64,000 nt of DNA from Alphaproteobacteria bacterium (GTDB lineage Bacteria > Pseudomonadota > Alphaproteobacteria > UBA6615): the NCBI GenBank assembly GCA_039980135.1, contig JBDXCV010000003.1, forward strand, positions 186,001-250,000. Direction: 5' to 3'. Each line of letters opens with the position of its first letter. Within the stretch, counting starts at the first letter, position 1. A program made the translations under genes and the position numbers. Shown here in pieces: positions 33,510-46,011 of this stretch. The notes beneath the pieces were generated by a model. That model was not told where the DNA came from and ran no database searches. It worked only from the letters and a program-made list of their open reading frames with translations.

Positions 33510-34018
33510 CCGAGAGCAAACCATTCTGGAAGACCAAGGCGCTCGCCGACATGGACGAGGCGGAATGGGAATCTCTGTGCGACGGCTGCGGCCAATGCTG
33601 TCTCTACAAGCTCGAAGACGCCGACACCGGCGAGTTCGCGCTGACCGACGTGGCGTGCCGCTATCTCGATCACGACACATGCCGTTGTACCGACTACGCG
33701 AACCGCAGCCGCAACGTGCCCGACTGCGTCAAGGTGAAGCCCGACAACATCGCCGCGCTGCGCTGGATGCCGGCGACCTGCGCCTACCGGCTCCTCGCCG
33801 AGGGGAAGGAACTATTCTGGTGGCACCCGCTGGTGTCGGGCGATCCGGACAGCGTGCATGATTCCGGCGCGTCCATTCGCGGCAAGGCGATCAACGAGGA
33901 TACGGTGGACGATCTGGAAGATCATGTGGTCCAGCAACTCAATGCGCAGTTGGAGAACGGAGTCCCGCCATTGGGCGAAACGCCGAACGACCCGTCGAAA
34001 GACCAAGAGACAGACTGA
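33506..34018 (+). CDS. YcgN-family cysteine-cluster protein
   Basis: A 170-residue member of the UPF0260/YcgN family, a group defined by a Cys-rich pattern expected to bind a metal or iron-sulfur centre. Visible here: PFWKTKALADMDEAEWESLC, then CDGCGQCC (~26-33), CRYLDHDTCRCTDYANR (~54), VPDC (~75) and PATCAYRLL (~91), followed by the family's WHPLVSGDPDSVH and an acidic C-terminal extension. Function is not established for the family. It starts in the cobB stop codon (ATGA), so it is on the cobalamin transcript. Confidence 0.9.
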   Translation: MTESKPFWKTKALADMDEAEWESLCDGCGQCCLYKLEDADTGEFALTDVACRYLDHDTCRCTDYANRSRNVPDCVKVKPDNIAALRWMPATCAYRLLAEGKELFWWHPLVSGDPDSVHDSGASIRGKAINEDTVDDLEDHVVQQLNAQLENGVPPLGETPNDPSKDQETD

Positions 34019-34080
34019 GCCACGCCGGTGTAGAACCAACGGCAAAAATACAGTCGCCTGAGATACGAGGGAGAGAAACG

Positions 34081-34986
34081 ATGACAACCCAACCCGCCGG
34101 CGTGTTCGCCGCCTCGCTGACGCCGATGACCGCCGATCTCGAGATCGATGTGCCCCGCGCGGTCGCGCATAATCAGTGGCTGCTCGCGAATGGGTGCAAC
34201 GGGGTTGCCCCGCTGGGCACCACGGGTGAGGCAAACTCCCTTTCTCTCGATGAACGTCTGGCCCTTCTCGACGCGCTGGCGGACGCCGGCATCACCGGAC
34301 CGCAACTGATCGCCGGGGTCGGCTGCACCGCGATTCCCGACACGGTTACCCTGACCCGCAAGGCCCTGGCGAACGGGGCGGGCGGCGTGCTCATGCTACC
34401 GCCTTTCTATTACAAGGCGCCGAGCGAGGACGGCCTGTTTGCCGCCTATGCCGAGGTGATCGAGCGGGTCGGCGATTCCGCGCTGGAAATCTACCTCTAC
34501 AATTTCCCCCAGCAGGTCGGTTTCGAACTGCCCCTGAGCCTGATCGCCAGGCTGGTCGAGGCCTTTCCCGATACCGTCGTCGGGTCGAAGGATTCATCCG
34601 GCGACTGGCCGCGTATGGAACGCACCTTGGCTGAACTGCCGGGATTCCGGCTGTTCCCGGGTTCGGAAGAATTCCTGCTGGCCGGCCTTCGCCAGGGCGG
34701 CGTTGGCTGCATCTCGGCAACCGTCAACGTCACGGCGCCCCAATCGCAGGACGTCTATGCCAACTGGCGCGGCGACAATGCCGACGATCTGCAGAATTAC
34801 CTGACCGAGCTGCGCATGGCCTTCAAGGGCCTGCCGGCGATTCCGGTGATGAAGGCCTATCACGCCCGCGAGCGGAACGATCCCGGTTTCGCCAATCTGC
34901 GCCCGCCATTTACGCCGGCGAGTGACGCCGATCTGGCGACGGTCAGCGAGCGTCTCGCCGCGGCATCTTTCAAACTGGCTGCCTAG
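34081..34986 (+). CDS. DapA-family aldolase/synthase
   Basis: Class I aldolase of the dihydrodipicolinate synthase/N-acetylneuraminate lyase superfamily, 301 residues. Family signposts are GVFAASLTPMTADLEIDVPR at the start, APLGTTGEANSLSLDERLAL (~42) with the TTGE motif, IYLYNFPQQVGFELP with the catalytic Tyr (~139), and VVGSKDSSGDW with the Schiff-base Lys (~170). The short C-terminus and gene context do not fit a lysine operon, so it may act on another 2-oxo acid; the substrate cannot be fixed. The ATG at 34081 follows GAGGGAGAG. Its stop overlaps that of the convergent transporter gene by three bases. Confidence 0.88.
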   Translation: MTTQPAGVFAASLTPMTADLEIDVPRAVAHNQWLLANGCNGVAPLGTTGEANSLSLDERLALLDALADAGITGPQLIAGVGCTAIPDTVTLTRKALANGAGGVLMLPPFYYKAPSEDGLFAAYAEVIERVGDSALEIYLYNFPQQVGFELPLSLIARLVEAFPDTVVGSKDSSGDWPRMERTLAELPGFRLFPGSEEFLLAGLRQGGVGCISATVNVTAPQSQDVYANWRGDNADDLQNYLTELRMAFKGLPAIPVMKAYHARERNDPGFANLRPPFTPASDADLATVSERLAAASFKLAA

Positions 34987-35909
34987 CTTGATTTCTTGGG
35001 TTCAGGCTTCTTACCCAGATTGACCAGCGCGACGCCGGCGAAAACCAGCGCCATGGCAAGCCAAAGCCAGACGGTCGGTTCCTCGCCATAGAACCAGGCA
35101 CCCCAGCCGACCCCCATGATCGGCACCAGATAGCCGACCTGCGCGAGGTAGACCGCGCCGGCCAGCTTGACGATCGTATAGAACAGGGCGAACGCACAGA
35201 CCGTGATCCCGGCATAGGCGATAATCACCCAGTCGCTCGGGCCGAAGTCGATCCATATCGGATGGAACGTCCCCGAAGCCGCCGCCACAATGAGCGCGCC
35301 GATTGCGGCCGTGAACATCGTCCCCATCGCCAGCGCAAACGTATCACTCTCCTGGGGTCGCCAGACCTCGGCGATGACATTGCTCGTCGCCCACAACGCC
35401 GGTGTCACGAACGCGAGCAACGCGATCGGCAGAAGTTCAGGCGAAGGCAGGCTGCCGTCCGGCAGGACGAGAACCGCCGCGCCGGCGAAGCCCAGCACCA
35501 CGCCGGCCGCACGCATCGGCGTGAATGTTTCCAGCCGGATGGTTAACGCCACCAAATAGGTGATCACCGGCGACGTGATGATGATGACCCCCATCAACGC
35601 AACCGGAATTTCCCGCATGACGAACACGAGATTGGCGTTCGGCAATGCAAGTCCGACCCATCCCATCGCCAGATAGTAGCGGATATGCCTTCCGTTGAAG
35701 ATCAGCGGCACACGGCGAATGAGGCAGATGCCCAGCAGGATAAATCCCGCCAGGCCGGTCTGCCACACCACCATTCCCAGCGGCGGCACGCCATCGAGCG
35801 CGACGAACTTCACGATCGACGGGCCGAGACCCCAGAACAGGCTCAGGGTCACCAGCAGGATGAGCGGCAGCATACGGACGTTCACCATACGCGTATCGGA
35901 TGCGCTCAT
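34983..35909 (-). CDS. DMT-superfamily (EamA) transporter, copy 1
   Basis: A 308-residue drug/metabolite transporter with about ten membrane helices in two EamA repeats, beginning RMLPLILLVTLSLFWGLGPS and continuing with LPNANLVFVMREIPVALMGV and GFAGAAVLVLPDGSLPSPEL. It resembles the gene directly upstream on the same strand (both end in VNLGKK and share GFAGAAVLV-P-GSLPSP and LAGAVYL-QVGY), so the two are tandem paralogues. The ATG at 35909 overlaps the upstream copy's stop (ATGA). Transported compound unknown. Confidence 0.9.
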   Translation of the reverse strand: MSASDTRMVNVRMLPLILLVTLSLFWGLGPSIVKFVALDGVPPLGMVVWQTGLAGFILLGICLIRRVPLIFNGRHIRYYLAMGWVGLALPNANLVFVMREIPVALMGVIIITSPVITYLVALTIRLETFTPMRAAGVVLGFAGAAVLVLPDGSLPSPELLPIALLAFVTPALWATSNVIAEVWRPQESDTFALAMGTMFTAAIGALIVAAASGTFHPIWIDFGPSDWVIIAYAGITVCAFALFYTIVKLAGAVYLAQVGYLVPIMGVGWGAWFYGEEPTVWLWLAMALVFAGVALVNLGKKPEPKKSS

Positions 35910-36823
35910 TTAGCGGGTCTCTTCTTGCCGAGATTGACCATACCGACACCCAGCGCGACGATCGCAATCGCAACCCACAACCAAACGGGCACGGTCTCGC
36001 CGAAGAACAGCACTCCCCAACCGACCCCGGCCAGGGTGACAATGTAGCCGACCTGCCCGAGATAAACGGCTCCGGCCAGCGCAACGATCGCATAGAAAAT
36101 CAGAAACGCCACCGCCGTCGCGAGCGCGAAGCCGAACAGAATCACCTCGCGCTGGCCGAAGTCAGCCCAGACCGGATGAAAGTTGCCGGCGATGAGCGTG
36201 ACGATCAGCGCACCACCCGCAGCCGCGAACATGGTGCCGGCGGCCAGCGCCACATTGTCCGCGTCAGCCGGACGGCCCCATTCGGCAAATATGTTCGCCG
36301 TCGCATAACCCGCCGGCACGACGAAGGCGAGAAGCGCTACCCCCAGCAGGTCCGGCGACGGCAGGCTGCCCTCCGGTACAACGAGGACCGCGGCGCCCGC
36401 AAATCCGACGGCAATACCCAGACCGCGCAGAAGATTGATCCGCTCGAGCCGCAAAAGGATGGCGAAAACATAGGTCAGCAGCGGCGAGAACAGCACCAGC
36501 ACGGACACATAACCGACCGTCAGATGGCGCACGGAAAAGACCAGCATGATGTAGGCGAGGTCGATGCCGATCACGCCGATCACCAGATAGTAGATGATCG
36601 CACGGCGGCCGAGCCTGATCGGCGTACGCCGGACAATACACACGATCGACAGCAGGATGCCGGCGCCGAGGGTTTGCCAGAACACGACCGCCGCAGGCGA
36701 AATTCCGTTTGTCACGAGGGCCTTGGAGAAGGACGGATTGCCACCCCAGATCGCGCCAAGCACCAGCAACAGGAACAAGGGCAGCCACCTGACGGCGCCT
36801 CCGGCTTCGGCCCAATCTTTCAT
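35906..36823 (-). CDS. DMT-superfamily (EamA) transporter, copy 2
   Basis: A 305-residue paralogue of the adjacent transporter, with the same helix pattern: RWLPLFLLLVLGAIWGGNPS, GFAGAAVLVVPEGSLPSPDL (~160), NFHPVWADFG, LAGAVYLGQVGYIVTLAGVG and a Lys-rich end. The ATG at 36823 has GGGGGAAAG upstream and starts the homology; the longer frame to 37174 crosses the divergent ABC gene. It is the first gene of the two-transporter operon, and the pair may work as a heterodimer or as recent duplicates. The ~190 bases to the divergent ABC ATPase hold both promoters. Confidence 0.88.
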   Translation of the reverse strand: MKDWAEAGGAVRWLPLFLLLVLGAIWGGNPSFSKALVTNGISPAAVVFWQTLGAGILLSIVCIVRRTPIRLGRRAIIYYLVIGVIGIDLAYIMLVFSVRHLTVGYVSVLVLFSPLLTYVFAILLRLERINLLRGLGIAVGFAGAAVLVVPEGSLPSPDLLGVALLAFVVPAGYATANIFAEWGRPADADNVALAAGTMFAAAGGALIVTLIAGNFHPVWADFGQREVILFGFALATAVAFLIFYAIVALAGAVYLGQVGYIVTLAGVGWGVLFFGETVPVWLWVAIAIVALGVGMVNLGKKRPAK

Positions 36824-37015
36824 CGCTTTCCCCCAGAGTTCCCGGAAACCTTCGACGCCCGGGCCCGTCCCTCTTATCGTGTGCATCCGGGTCCGTAAAG
36901 GCACCGGACACGCAGCTGCCATTCTCACAAAACATGCAGCGGGGCTGTTCCGGTTCGGATTCGCCGGTATTCTGATAATCCACCGCGCAACGTGCCCCGA
37001 CCGGACCCACCCCAG

Positions 37016-37666
37016 ATGACACCCAACGCAGACGGTTCCCTGGAACTGCACGATGTGTCGCTGACGCTGAAAGGCGCACAGCTGTTTGCGCCGATCGAGC
37101 TGATCGTCCCGGTCGGCGAGGCCGCGACGGTGATGGGACCGAGCGGGTGCGGCAAGTCCTCCCTGCTCGCCCATATCTGCGGCACCCTGGCACCCGCCTT
37201 TACGCCCCGGGGTAGCGTCAGTCTTGCCGGAAACCCGCTCGACGCATTACCGCCGGAGCAACGCCATATCGGCATCCTGTTCCAGGACGATTTGCTGTTC
37301 CCGCATCTTTCGGTCGGCGACAACCTCGCCTTCGGGTTACCGCCCGAGGTCCGCGGACGAGAGCGCCGCCGCACAGAGATCGACACCGCGCTCGCGGATG
37401 CCGGGCTCGCCGGCATGGCCGACCGTGACCCCGCAACCCTGTCCGGCGGTCAGCGCACGCGTGTGGCCCTGATGCGCACCCTGCTGTCGCATCCCCGCGC
37501 CCTGTTGCTGGATGAACCTTTCTCGAAGCTCGATGTCGAACTGCGTGATCGCATTCGCGGTTTCGTCTTCGAACACGCCCGCGCCAACGGCATCCCGACA
37601 TTGCTGGTCACCCATGACCCGGCGGACGCGGACGCGGCCGGCGGCACCACGATCGAGCTTCAATGA
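37016..37666 (+). CDS. ABC transporter ATP-binding protein without permease (YnjD-like)
   Basis: A 216-residue stand-alone ATPase. It has Walker A GPSGCGKSS (~41), Q-loop ILFQDDLLFPHLSVGDNLAF (~87), signature LSGGQRTRVALMRTLL (~143), Walker B ALLLDEPFSKLD (~163) and the H-loop LLVTHDPADADAAG (~197). It resembles YnjD-type ATPases, but no permease or binding protein is next to it. Instead its stop overlaps the start of an MFS efflux gene (ATGA). The ATG at 37016 is preferred to an upstream in-frame GTG at 36992. Partner proteins are unknown. Confidence 0.88.
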   Translation: MTPNADGSLELHDVSLTLKGAQLFAPIELIVPVGEAATVMGPSGCGKSSLLAHICGTLAPAFTPRGSVSLAGNPLDALPPEQRHIGILFQDDLLFPHLSVGDNLAFGLPPEVRGRERRRTEIDTALADAGLAGMADRDPATLSGGQRTRVALMRTLLSHPRALLLDEPFSKLDVELRDRIRGFVFEHARANGIPTLLVTHDPADADAAGGTTIELQ

Positions 37667-38889
37667 GCTTCGCCATGAAACCCGACGCGCCGATGCCGGG
37701 GCGACTGGCCATGACCTTGCTGATGGGGCTGCTCGTCTCGTTCGCACCGATGACGATCGACCTGTATCTGCCGGCCATGCCGCTCATGGCGCGCGAGCTG
37801 AAGACGGACGCGGAATCGATACAGCTTACCCTGAGCGTCTACATGCTCGGTTTCGCCGTCGCACAGACCATCTTCGGGCCCATTTCGGACCGGTACGGAC
37901 GGAAACCGGTCATCATGTTCGGCACCTCCATCTACCTCGTTGCCAGCGTCGCTTGCGCCCTGGCAACCAGCGTCGAACAACTCATCGTTTTCCGCCTGTT
38001 CCAGGCCATCGGAGCCGCCGCGGGTCCGGTCGTGGCCCGCGCGGTGGTGCGCGACATGTTCACCCGCGAAGAAGCCGCGCGCATGTATGCGGTGGTGATG
38101 ACGGTGGTGGCCATCGCGCCGGTCATAGCACCGGTGCTCGGCGGATTCATCGTCGTCTGGTTCGGCTGGCGGGCGAATTTCTGGATACTCACGGGCTTCG
38201 GCGCATCGGCGATGCTTCTTATCATCGTGATGTTGCCGGAAACCAACAAGGCCCTCGATCCCGGCGCGACCCGGATCGGTCAGATGCTCCGCAATTTCGG
38301 GTCCATGCTTTCCAACCGGGCCTATGCCGGATATGTGCTGACAATCATGGGCAATTTCAGCGGGCTGTTCGCCTATCTGCTCGGCGCGTCTTTCGTGCTG
38401 GTCGATCAACTCGGCATGTCCCCCACCGCATTCGGCCTATCGTTCGGCTTCGCCTCGGTCGGTTTCATGTCCGGCGCCTTCCTTGGCAGCCGCATCGTCC
38501 GCCACATGGGGGTGGAGAGGATGTGCCTGATGGGGACCTTCTGCTCTGCGACGGGTGGCGCGCTTGTCTTCGGCCTCATCTGGTCGGATGTGATCTCCAT
38601 CTGGTCGATCATCCTGCCCACGGTCGTCTACTTCTTCGGCATGGGTGTGTCCCAACCCAACATCCAGGCCGGGGCCGTCTCCCCCTATCCCCAAATGGCC
38701 GGGGCCGCCGCGTCACTGCTGGGTCTCGCACAATATGTATCGGCCGGCCTGCTCTCGACGGCGCTGGCGATCTTCGCCTTCGATCAGACACTCCTGCTTG
38801 CCACCGTCATGGGGGTCTCGGGTGTCTTCGCCTTTGTGGCCTTCTTCGCAATGATATGGCGGCCGATGAAGCGCGCCGGCACGGTGTAA
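37663..38889 (+). CDS. Bcr/CflA-type MFS drug efflux transporter
   Basis: A 408-residue major-facilitator protein with 12 predicted membrane helices. Bcr/CflA features: TIDLYLPAMPLMARELKTDA near residue 29 (the acidic residue in helix 1 is characteristic), the motif A region GPISDRYGRKPVIMFG (~66), RLFQAIGAAAGPVVARAVVR (~108) and APVIAPVLGGFIV (~147). Family members export chloramphenicol, bicyclomycin or other small compounds; the substrate here cannot be inferred. It starts in the stop of the ABC ATPase gene and ends 19 bases before the convergent penicillin-binding protein gene. Confidence 0.9.
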   Translation: MSFAMKPDAPMPGRLAMTLLMGLLVSFAPMTIDLYLPAMPLMARELKTDAESIQLTLSVYMLGFAVAQTIFGPISDRYGRKPVIMFGTSIYLVASVACALATSVEQLIVFRLFQAIGAAAGPVVARAVVRDMFTREEAARMYAVVMTVVAIAPVIAPVLGGFIVVWFGWRANFWILTGFGASAMLLIIVMLPETNKALDPGATRIGQMLRNFGSMLSNRAYAGYVLTIMGNFSGLFAYLLGASFVLVDQLGMSPTAFGLSFGFASVGFMSGAFLGSRIVRHMGVERMCLMGTFCSATGGALVFGLIWSDVISIWSIILPTVVYFFGMGVSQPNIQAGAVSPYPQMAGAAASLLGLAQYVSAGLLSTALAIFAFDQTLLLATVMGVSGVFAFVAFFAMIWRPMKRAGTV

Positions 38890-38908
38890 CCGGCCGGACC
38901 GCTCCGGC

Positions 38909-40864
38909 CTAGTCCGTTTGCCGCTCGATGAATGTCGGGTCGAGCCGTTCGCGCGCCGGGCGCGCGGCTTGCGGTAAGGGCGCTTGGGCACGGGCCGGGG
39001 CCGCCACCGATGCGGCGAGCGGTGTCGACATGAAATCCTTCCAGACCGCCGCGGGAACACTCGAGCCGGTGATGCGCCGGGTCGGCGTGTTGTCATCATT
39101 GCCCACCCAGACGGTCACGACAAGATCACCGGCATATCCGACGAACCAGGCATCCCGAAAATCCTGGCTGGTCCCGGATTTTCCCGCTGCGGGTCGGTCG
39201 ATTTTCGCCTGCCGTCCGGTCCCCCACTCAATAACGGCGCGCAACATTTCCGTCGTATGCGCCGCGGCTTCGGCCGTGATCACCCGACGCGGCGCGCGGC
39301 TGGACCGGCGGAACACCACCTCCCCGCCCTGGCGCACTTCGGAGATACCATAGGGCGCCACCGCGAAGCCGCCATTGGCAAACACGGCATAGGCGGCTGT
39401 CAGTTCAAGCGGCGTTACCTCGCCCGCACCCAGCGCGATCGACGGATGGGGCGTCAGCGGCGTCGTGATCCCCAACCGCCGGGCGGACTGAATGACACGG
39501 CCACGGCCGATATCCTCGGCCACGCGCACGGCAACCGTGTTCAGGGAGCGCGCGACGGCTTCGCGCAGGGTCACCTCGCCGCGAAACCCGCCGGAGAAAT
39601 TCTTCGGGGTCCAGCCATCGACGGTAATTGGGGCATCGATTACCGGGCTATCCGGGGTCATGCCGGATTCGAGCGCCGGGAGATAGACAATCGGCTTGAA
39701 GGCGGACCCGGGCTGGCGCAACGCCCGGGTTACCCGGTTGAACTGGCTTTCGCCGTAGCGCCGCCCGCCAACCATCGCGAGCACCGCGCCGTCGGTCCGC
39801 ATGGCGACCAGCGCCACCTGGGACCCCTTGGTGTCCGCACGCGCGATCGCCGCCTCCGCGCGCGCCTGAAGCTCCGGGTCGAGTGTCGTCTCAACGGCGA
39901 GATCGGTGCCGGTCGCCCCGGCATATCCCGCGGCACGCTCGAGCACCCAGTCCGCAAAATAGCGCCGCGTCTCGCCCGTCACGCGTGGGCGTGGCAGCGC
40001 TGTGTCGCCGCGACCGGGACGACGTGTCCCGGCGGCTTTCTCGGCGACGTCGGGCCGCAGGAATCCCGCCGCGACCATCGCCTGCAACACTGTCTGCGCC
40101 CGCACGTGTGCCGCAGCCTCGCTGTTATCGGGGTTCAAACGCGACGGCGCGCGCAGCAGCCCGGCCAGCACCGCCGCCTGATAGATGTCCACATCACGCG
40201 CGGATGTGCCGAAATAGCGCTGCGCCGCCGCCTCGACGCCATAGGTACCGGCCCCAAGATAGACCCGGTTGAGATAGATGGTGAGCAACTCGTCCTTCTC
40301 GAACCGACGTTCCAGCTGAAGGGCCAGAATCAGCTCGCGAATCTTTCGGTCGAACGATCGTTCGGGGGTCAGGAACAGGTTTTTCGCGAGTTGCTGGGTC
40401 AGGGTCGAACCGCCCTGCACCACACCGCCCGCGCGCAGATTGGCGACGGCCGCACGCAGCACACCGCGCACGTCGACACCGGGATGTTCGAAAAAGCGGC
40501 GATCCTCGATGGCGACGACCGCCTGCACCAGTTGGGGCGGCAACTCGTTGACCGTCAGCCGCGCGCCGTAGAGATCCCCATAGCCGCCGACCAGCGATCC
40601 GTCCGCCGCGACGATCGTGACGCCGGGCCGCCGCGCCTTGTCAGCGCTCGGACCCAGCGCATCGACGGCAGGCAGGTTCCAGGCAAACCAGACCAGCACC
40701 CCCGCCAGCGCAATACCGCCCCAGATGCCAAGCACCAATGTCCATTTGGTCACGCGCCATGCCAGGCTGGAACGCGCCTGTGGCGTCGTGTCCGCCTTCG
40801 GCGTCCGCTTCTGCGGGGACGTCTTCCCCGGCTTTCCGGTTTTCTTTTTGGGCGACTTGCTCAT
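38909..40864 (-). CDS. mrcA: Penicillin-binding protein 1A-type transglycosylase/transpeptidase
   Basis: Bifunctional class A penicillin-binding protein for peptidoglycan polymerisation and cross-linking. The 651 residues start with a Lys/Pro-rich cytoplasmic tail and one membrane helix at ~37-62. The glycosyltransferase domain has AIEDRRFFEHPGVDVRG (catalytic Glu ~120), GGSTLTQQLAKNLFL (~150) and LNRVYLGAGTYGVEAAAQRY. The transpeptidase domain has the active Ser in RQPGSAFKPIVYLPAL (SxxK, ~382), the SLN motif in ARSLNTVAV (~442) and KSG in AAGKSGTSQDFRDAWFVGYA (~569). It lacks the extra OB-like insert of the largest PBP1A proteins, so it may equally be called a PBP1C/1A-like enzyme. Confidence 0.92.
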   Translation of the reverse strand: MSKSPKKKTGKPGKTSPQKRTPKADTTPQARSSLAWRVTKWTLVLGIWGGIALAGVLVWFAWNLPAVDALGPSADKARRPGVTIVAADGSLVGGYGDLYGARLTVNELPPQLVQAVVAIEDRRFFEHPGVDVRGVLRAAVANLRAGGVVQGGSTLTQQLAKNLFLTPERSFDRKIRELILALQLERRFEKDELLTIYLNRVYLGAGTYGVEAAAQRYFGTSARDVDIYQAAVLAGLLRAPSRLNPDNSEAAAHVRAQTVLQAMVAAGFLRPDVAEKAAGTRRPGRGDTALPRPRVTGETRRYFADWVLERAAGYAGATGTDLAVETTLDPELQARAEAAIARADTKGSQVALVAMRTDGAVLAMVGGRRYGESQFNRVTRALRQPGSAFKPIVYLPALESGMTPDSPVIDAPITVDGWTPKNFSGGFRGEVTLREAVARSLNTVAVRVAEDIGRGRVIQSARRLGITTPLTPHPSIALGAGEVTPLELTAAYAVFANGGFAVAPYGISEVRQGGEVVFRRSSRAPRRVITAEAAAHTTEMLRAVIEWGTGRQAKIDRPAAGKSGTSQDFRDAWFVGYAGDLVVTVWVGNDDNTPTRRITGSSVPAAVWKDFMSTPLAASVAAPARAQAPLPQAARPARERLDPTFIERQTD

Positions 40865-40921
40865 GGACGCAGACAGTGACGCACGGGATTGGCCGAATTA
40901 TGGCAAAACACGCGTGGCGCG

Positions 40922-44628
<3,707 letters not shown>

Positions 44629-44643
44629 TGTCACCACGCGCGG

Positions 44644-45762
44644 CTAGACGCGCATCGGCATCAGGACATAAAGCGCGCTCTCGTCTCCGCCGTCGCGAAC
44701 GATCGTCGGTGACGACGCATCCGCCAATACGAATTCCGCATTGTCGTTTTCGATCTGGGCGGTGATATCGAGCAGGTAGCGCGAATTGAAACCGATTTCG
44801 ATCTCGGTCTCGTCATATGCCACCTCAAGCTCTTCCGACGCGCTGCCATTTTCCGCACTCGTGGCCGACAGGGTCAGTTGCCCCGGGCCGACCGCCAGCT
44901 TGATGGCACGGCTTTTCTCGGACGAGATCGTCGAAACGCGATCCACGGCCTGGGCGAAGACGCCGCGGTCTACCGTGAGAATCTTGTCATTGTCCTTCGG
45001 GATCACCCGCTCATAGTCCGGGAAGGTCCCGTCGATCAGCTTCGACGTCAGCACCGCATCATCGAAGGTCATGCGAATACGCGTATCGGACAGCGCGATC
45101 TCAATCGGGTCGGTGGTTTCCTCGATCAGCTTGCGCAATTCGCCGATGGCCTTGCGCGGCACGATGACGCCGGGAATGCCATCGCCGCCATCGGGCATCG
45201 GCAACTGGACCCGGGCCAGGCGATGCCCGTCGGTCGCCACAGCGCGCAAGACGTTGGTCCCGTCCTGATCGGCGGCATGCAGGAAAATGCCGTTGAGGTA
45301 ATAGCGGGTTTCCTCGGTCGAAACCGCGAAACGCGTACGATCGACCAGGGCGCGCAACTCTTCGGCCTCAAGGGTGAAGGTGTGGGGCATGTCGCCACCG
45401 CTCATGGTCGGGAAATCCTCGACCGGGAGCGTCGCGAGATTGAACTTCGAACGTCCGGCCCGGATCAGCATCTGGCCGGCGGCCGCATCGGTCTCGATCT
45501 CGACCTGGGCGCCATCCGGCAACTTGCGCACGATATCGTAGAGCGTGTGCGCCGGGGCGGTGGTCGAACCCTCCTGGGCGGTTTCGGCCGGCACGGTCTC
45601 GTTGATCGCGAGATCCATGTCGGTCGCGCTGAGCGTCAAGCTGCCATTCTTCCCGTCCAGCAGGACATTGGCGAGAATCGGGATCGTATTGCGTCGCTCA
45701 ACAACGCTTTGGACATGTGCCAATGCCTTCAGGAACGTCGCGCGCTCGATGGTGAGTTTCAT
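44644..45762 (-). CDS. dnaN: DNA polymerase III beta subunit (sliding clamp)
   Basis: Ring-shaped processivity clamp. The 372 residues start MKLTIERATFLKALAHVQSV and include VERRNTIPILANVLLDG, ATDMDLAINETVPAETAQEG, VLRAVATDGHRLARVQLPMP (~166) and the C-terminal VLADASSPTIV and ALYVLMPMRV, all characteristic. The ATG at 45762 is where family homology begins; the open frame upstream to 45927 is not conserved. The 249 bases to dnaA presumably hold its promoter and show nothing else I can name. Confidence 0.97.
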   Translation of the reverse strand: MKLTIERATFLKALAHVQSVVERRNTIPILANVLLDGKNGSLTLSATDMDLAINETVPAETAQEGSTTAPAHTLYDIVRKLPDGAQVEIETDAAAGQMLIRAGRSKFNLATLPVEDFPTMSGGDMPHTFTLEAEELRALVDRTRFAVSTEETRYYLNGIFLHAADQDGTNVLRAVATDGHRLARVQLPMPDGGDGIPGVIVPRKAIGELRKLIEETTDPIEIALSDTRIRMTFDDAVLTSKLIDGTFPDYERVIPKDNDKILTVDRGVFAQAVDRVSTISSEKSRAIKLAVGPGQLTLSATSAENGSASEELEVAYDETEIEIGFNSRYLLDITAQIENDNAEFVLADASSPTIVRDGGDESALYVLMPMRV

Positions 45763-46011
45763 TCTTCGTCGGTCCTTTTTGGCTCCGGATGCGGCGCCCC
45801 GGAATGGGGTGTAACGCACGATGCGACGCGGTTTGCCTGACTTGTCGCGAGCGCCGGAAATCCGGGAAATCTGAGCAAAATCTAAAGTGGGGAAAGTATA
45901 GCAAATACGGCCTGATTCGTCAGGCAAATCAGCCGCCGAACGCTTACGCGTACAGCCTGAATAATGGTTCTATTTCAATACGTTGCCAAAAGGCCCGGAA
46001 TGCGGAGGCGC
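45763..46011 (-). promoter_or_regulatory. dnaA-dnaN intergenic region
   Basis: This 249-base gap holds no gene. I looked for DnaA boxes close to TTATCCACA on both strands and found none, and saw no strong intrinsic terminator. It should contain the dnaN promoter, whose elements I cannot place with confidence. Confidence 0.4.

Noticed and set aside
38984-40879. 631-residue plus-strand open frame
   Set aside because: Antisense to the penicillin-binding protein gene with all catalytic motifs.
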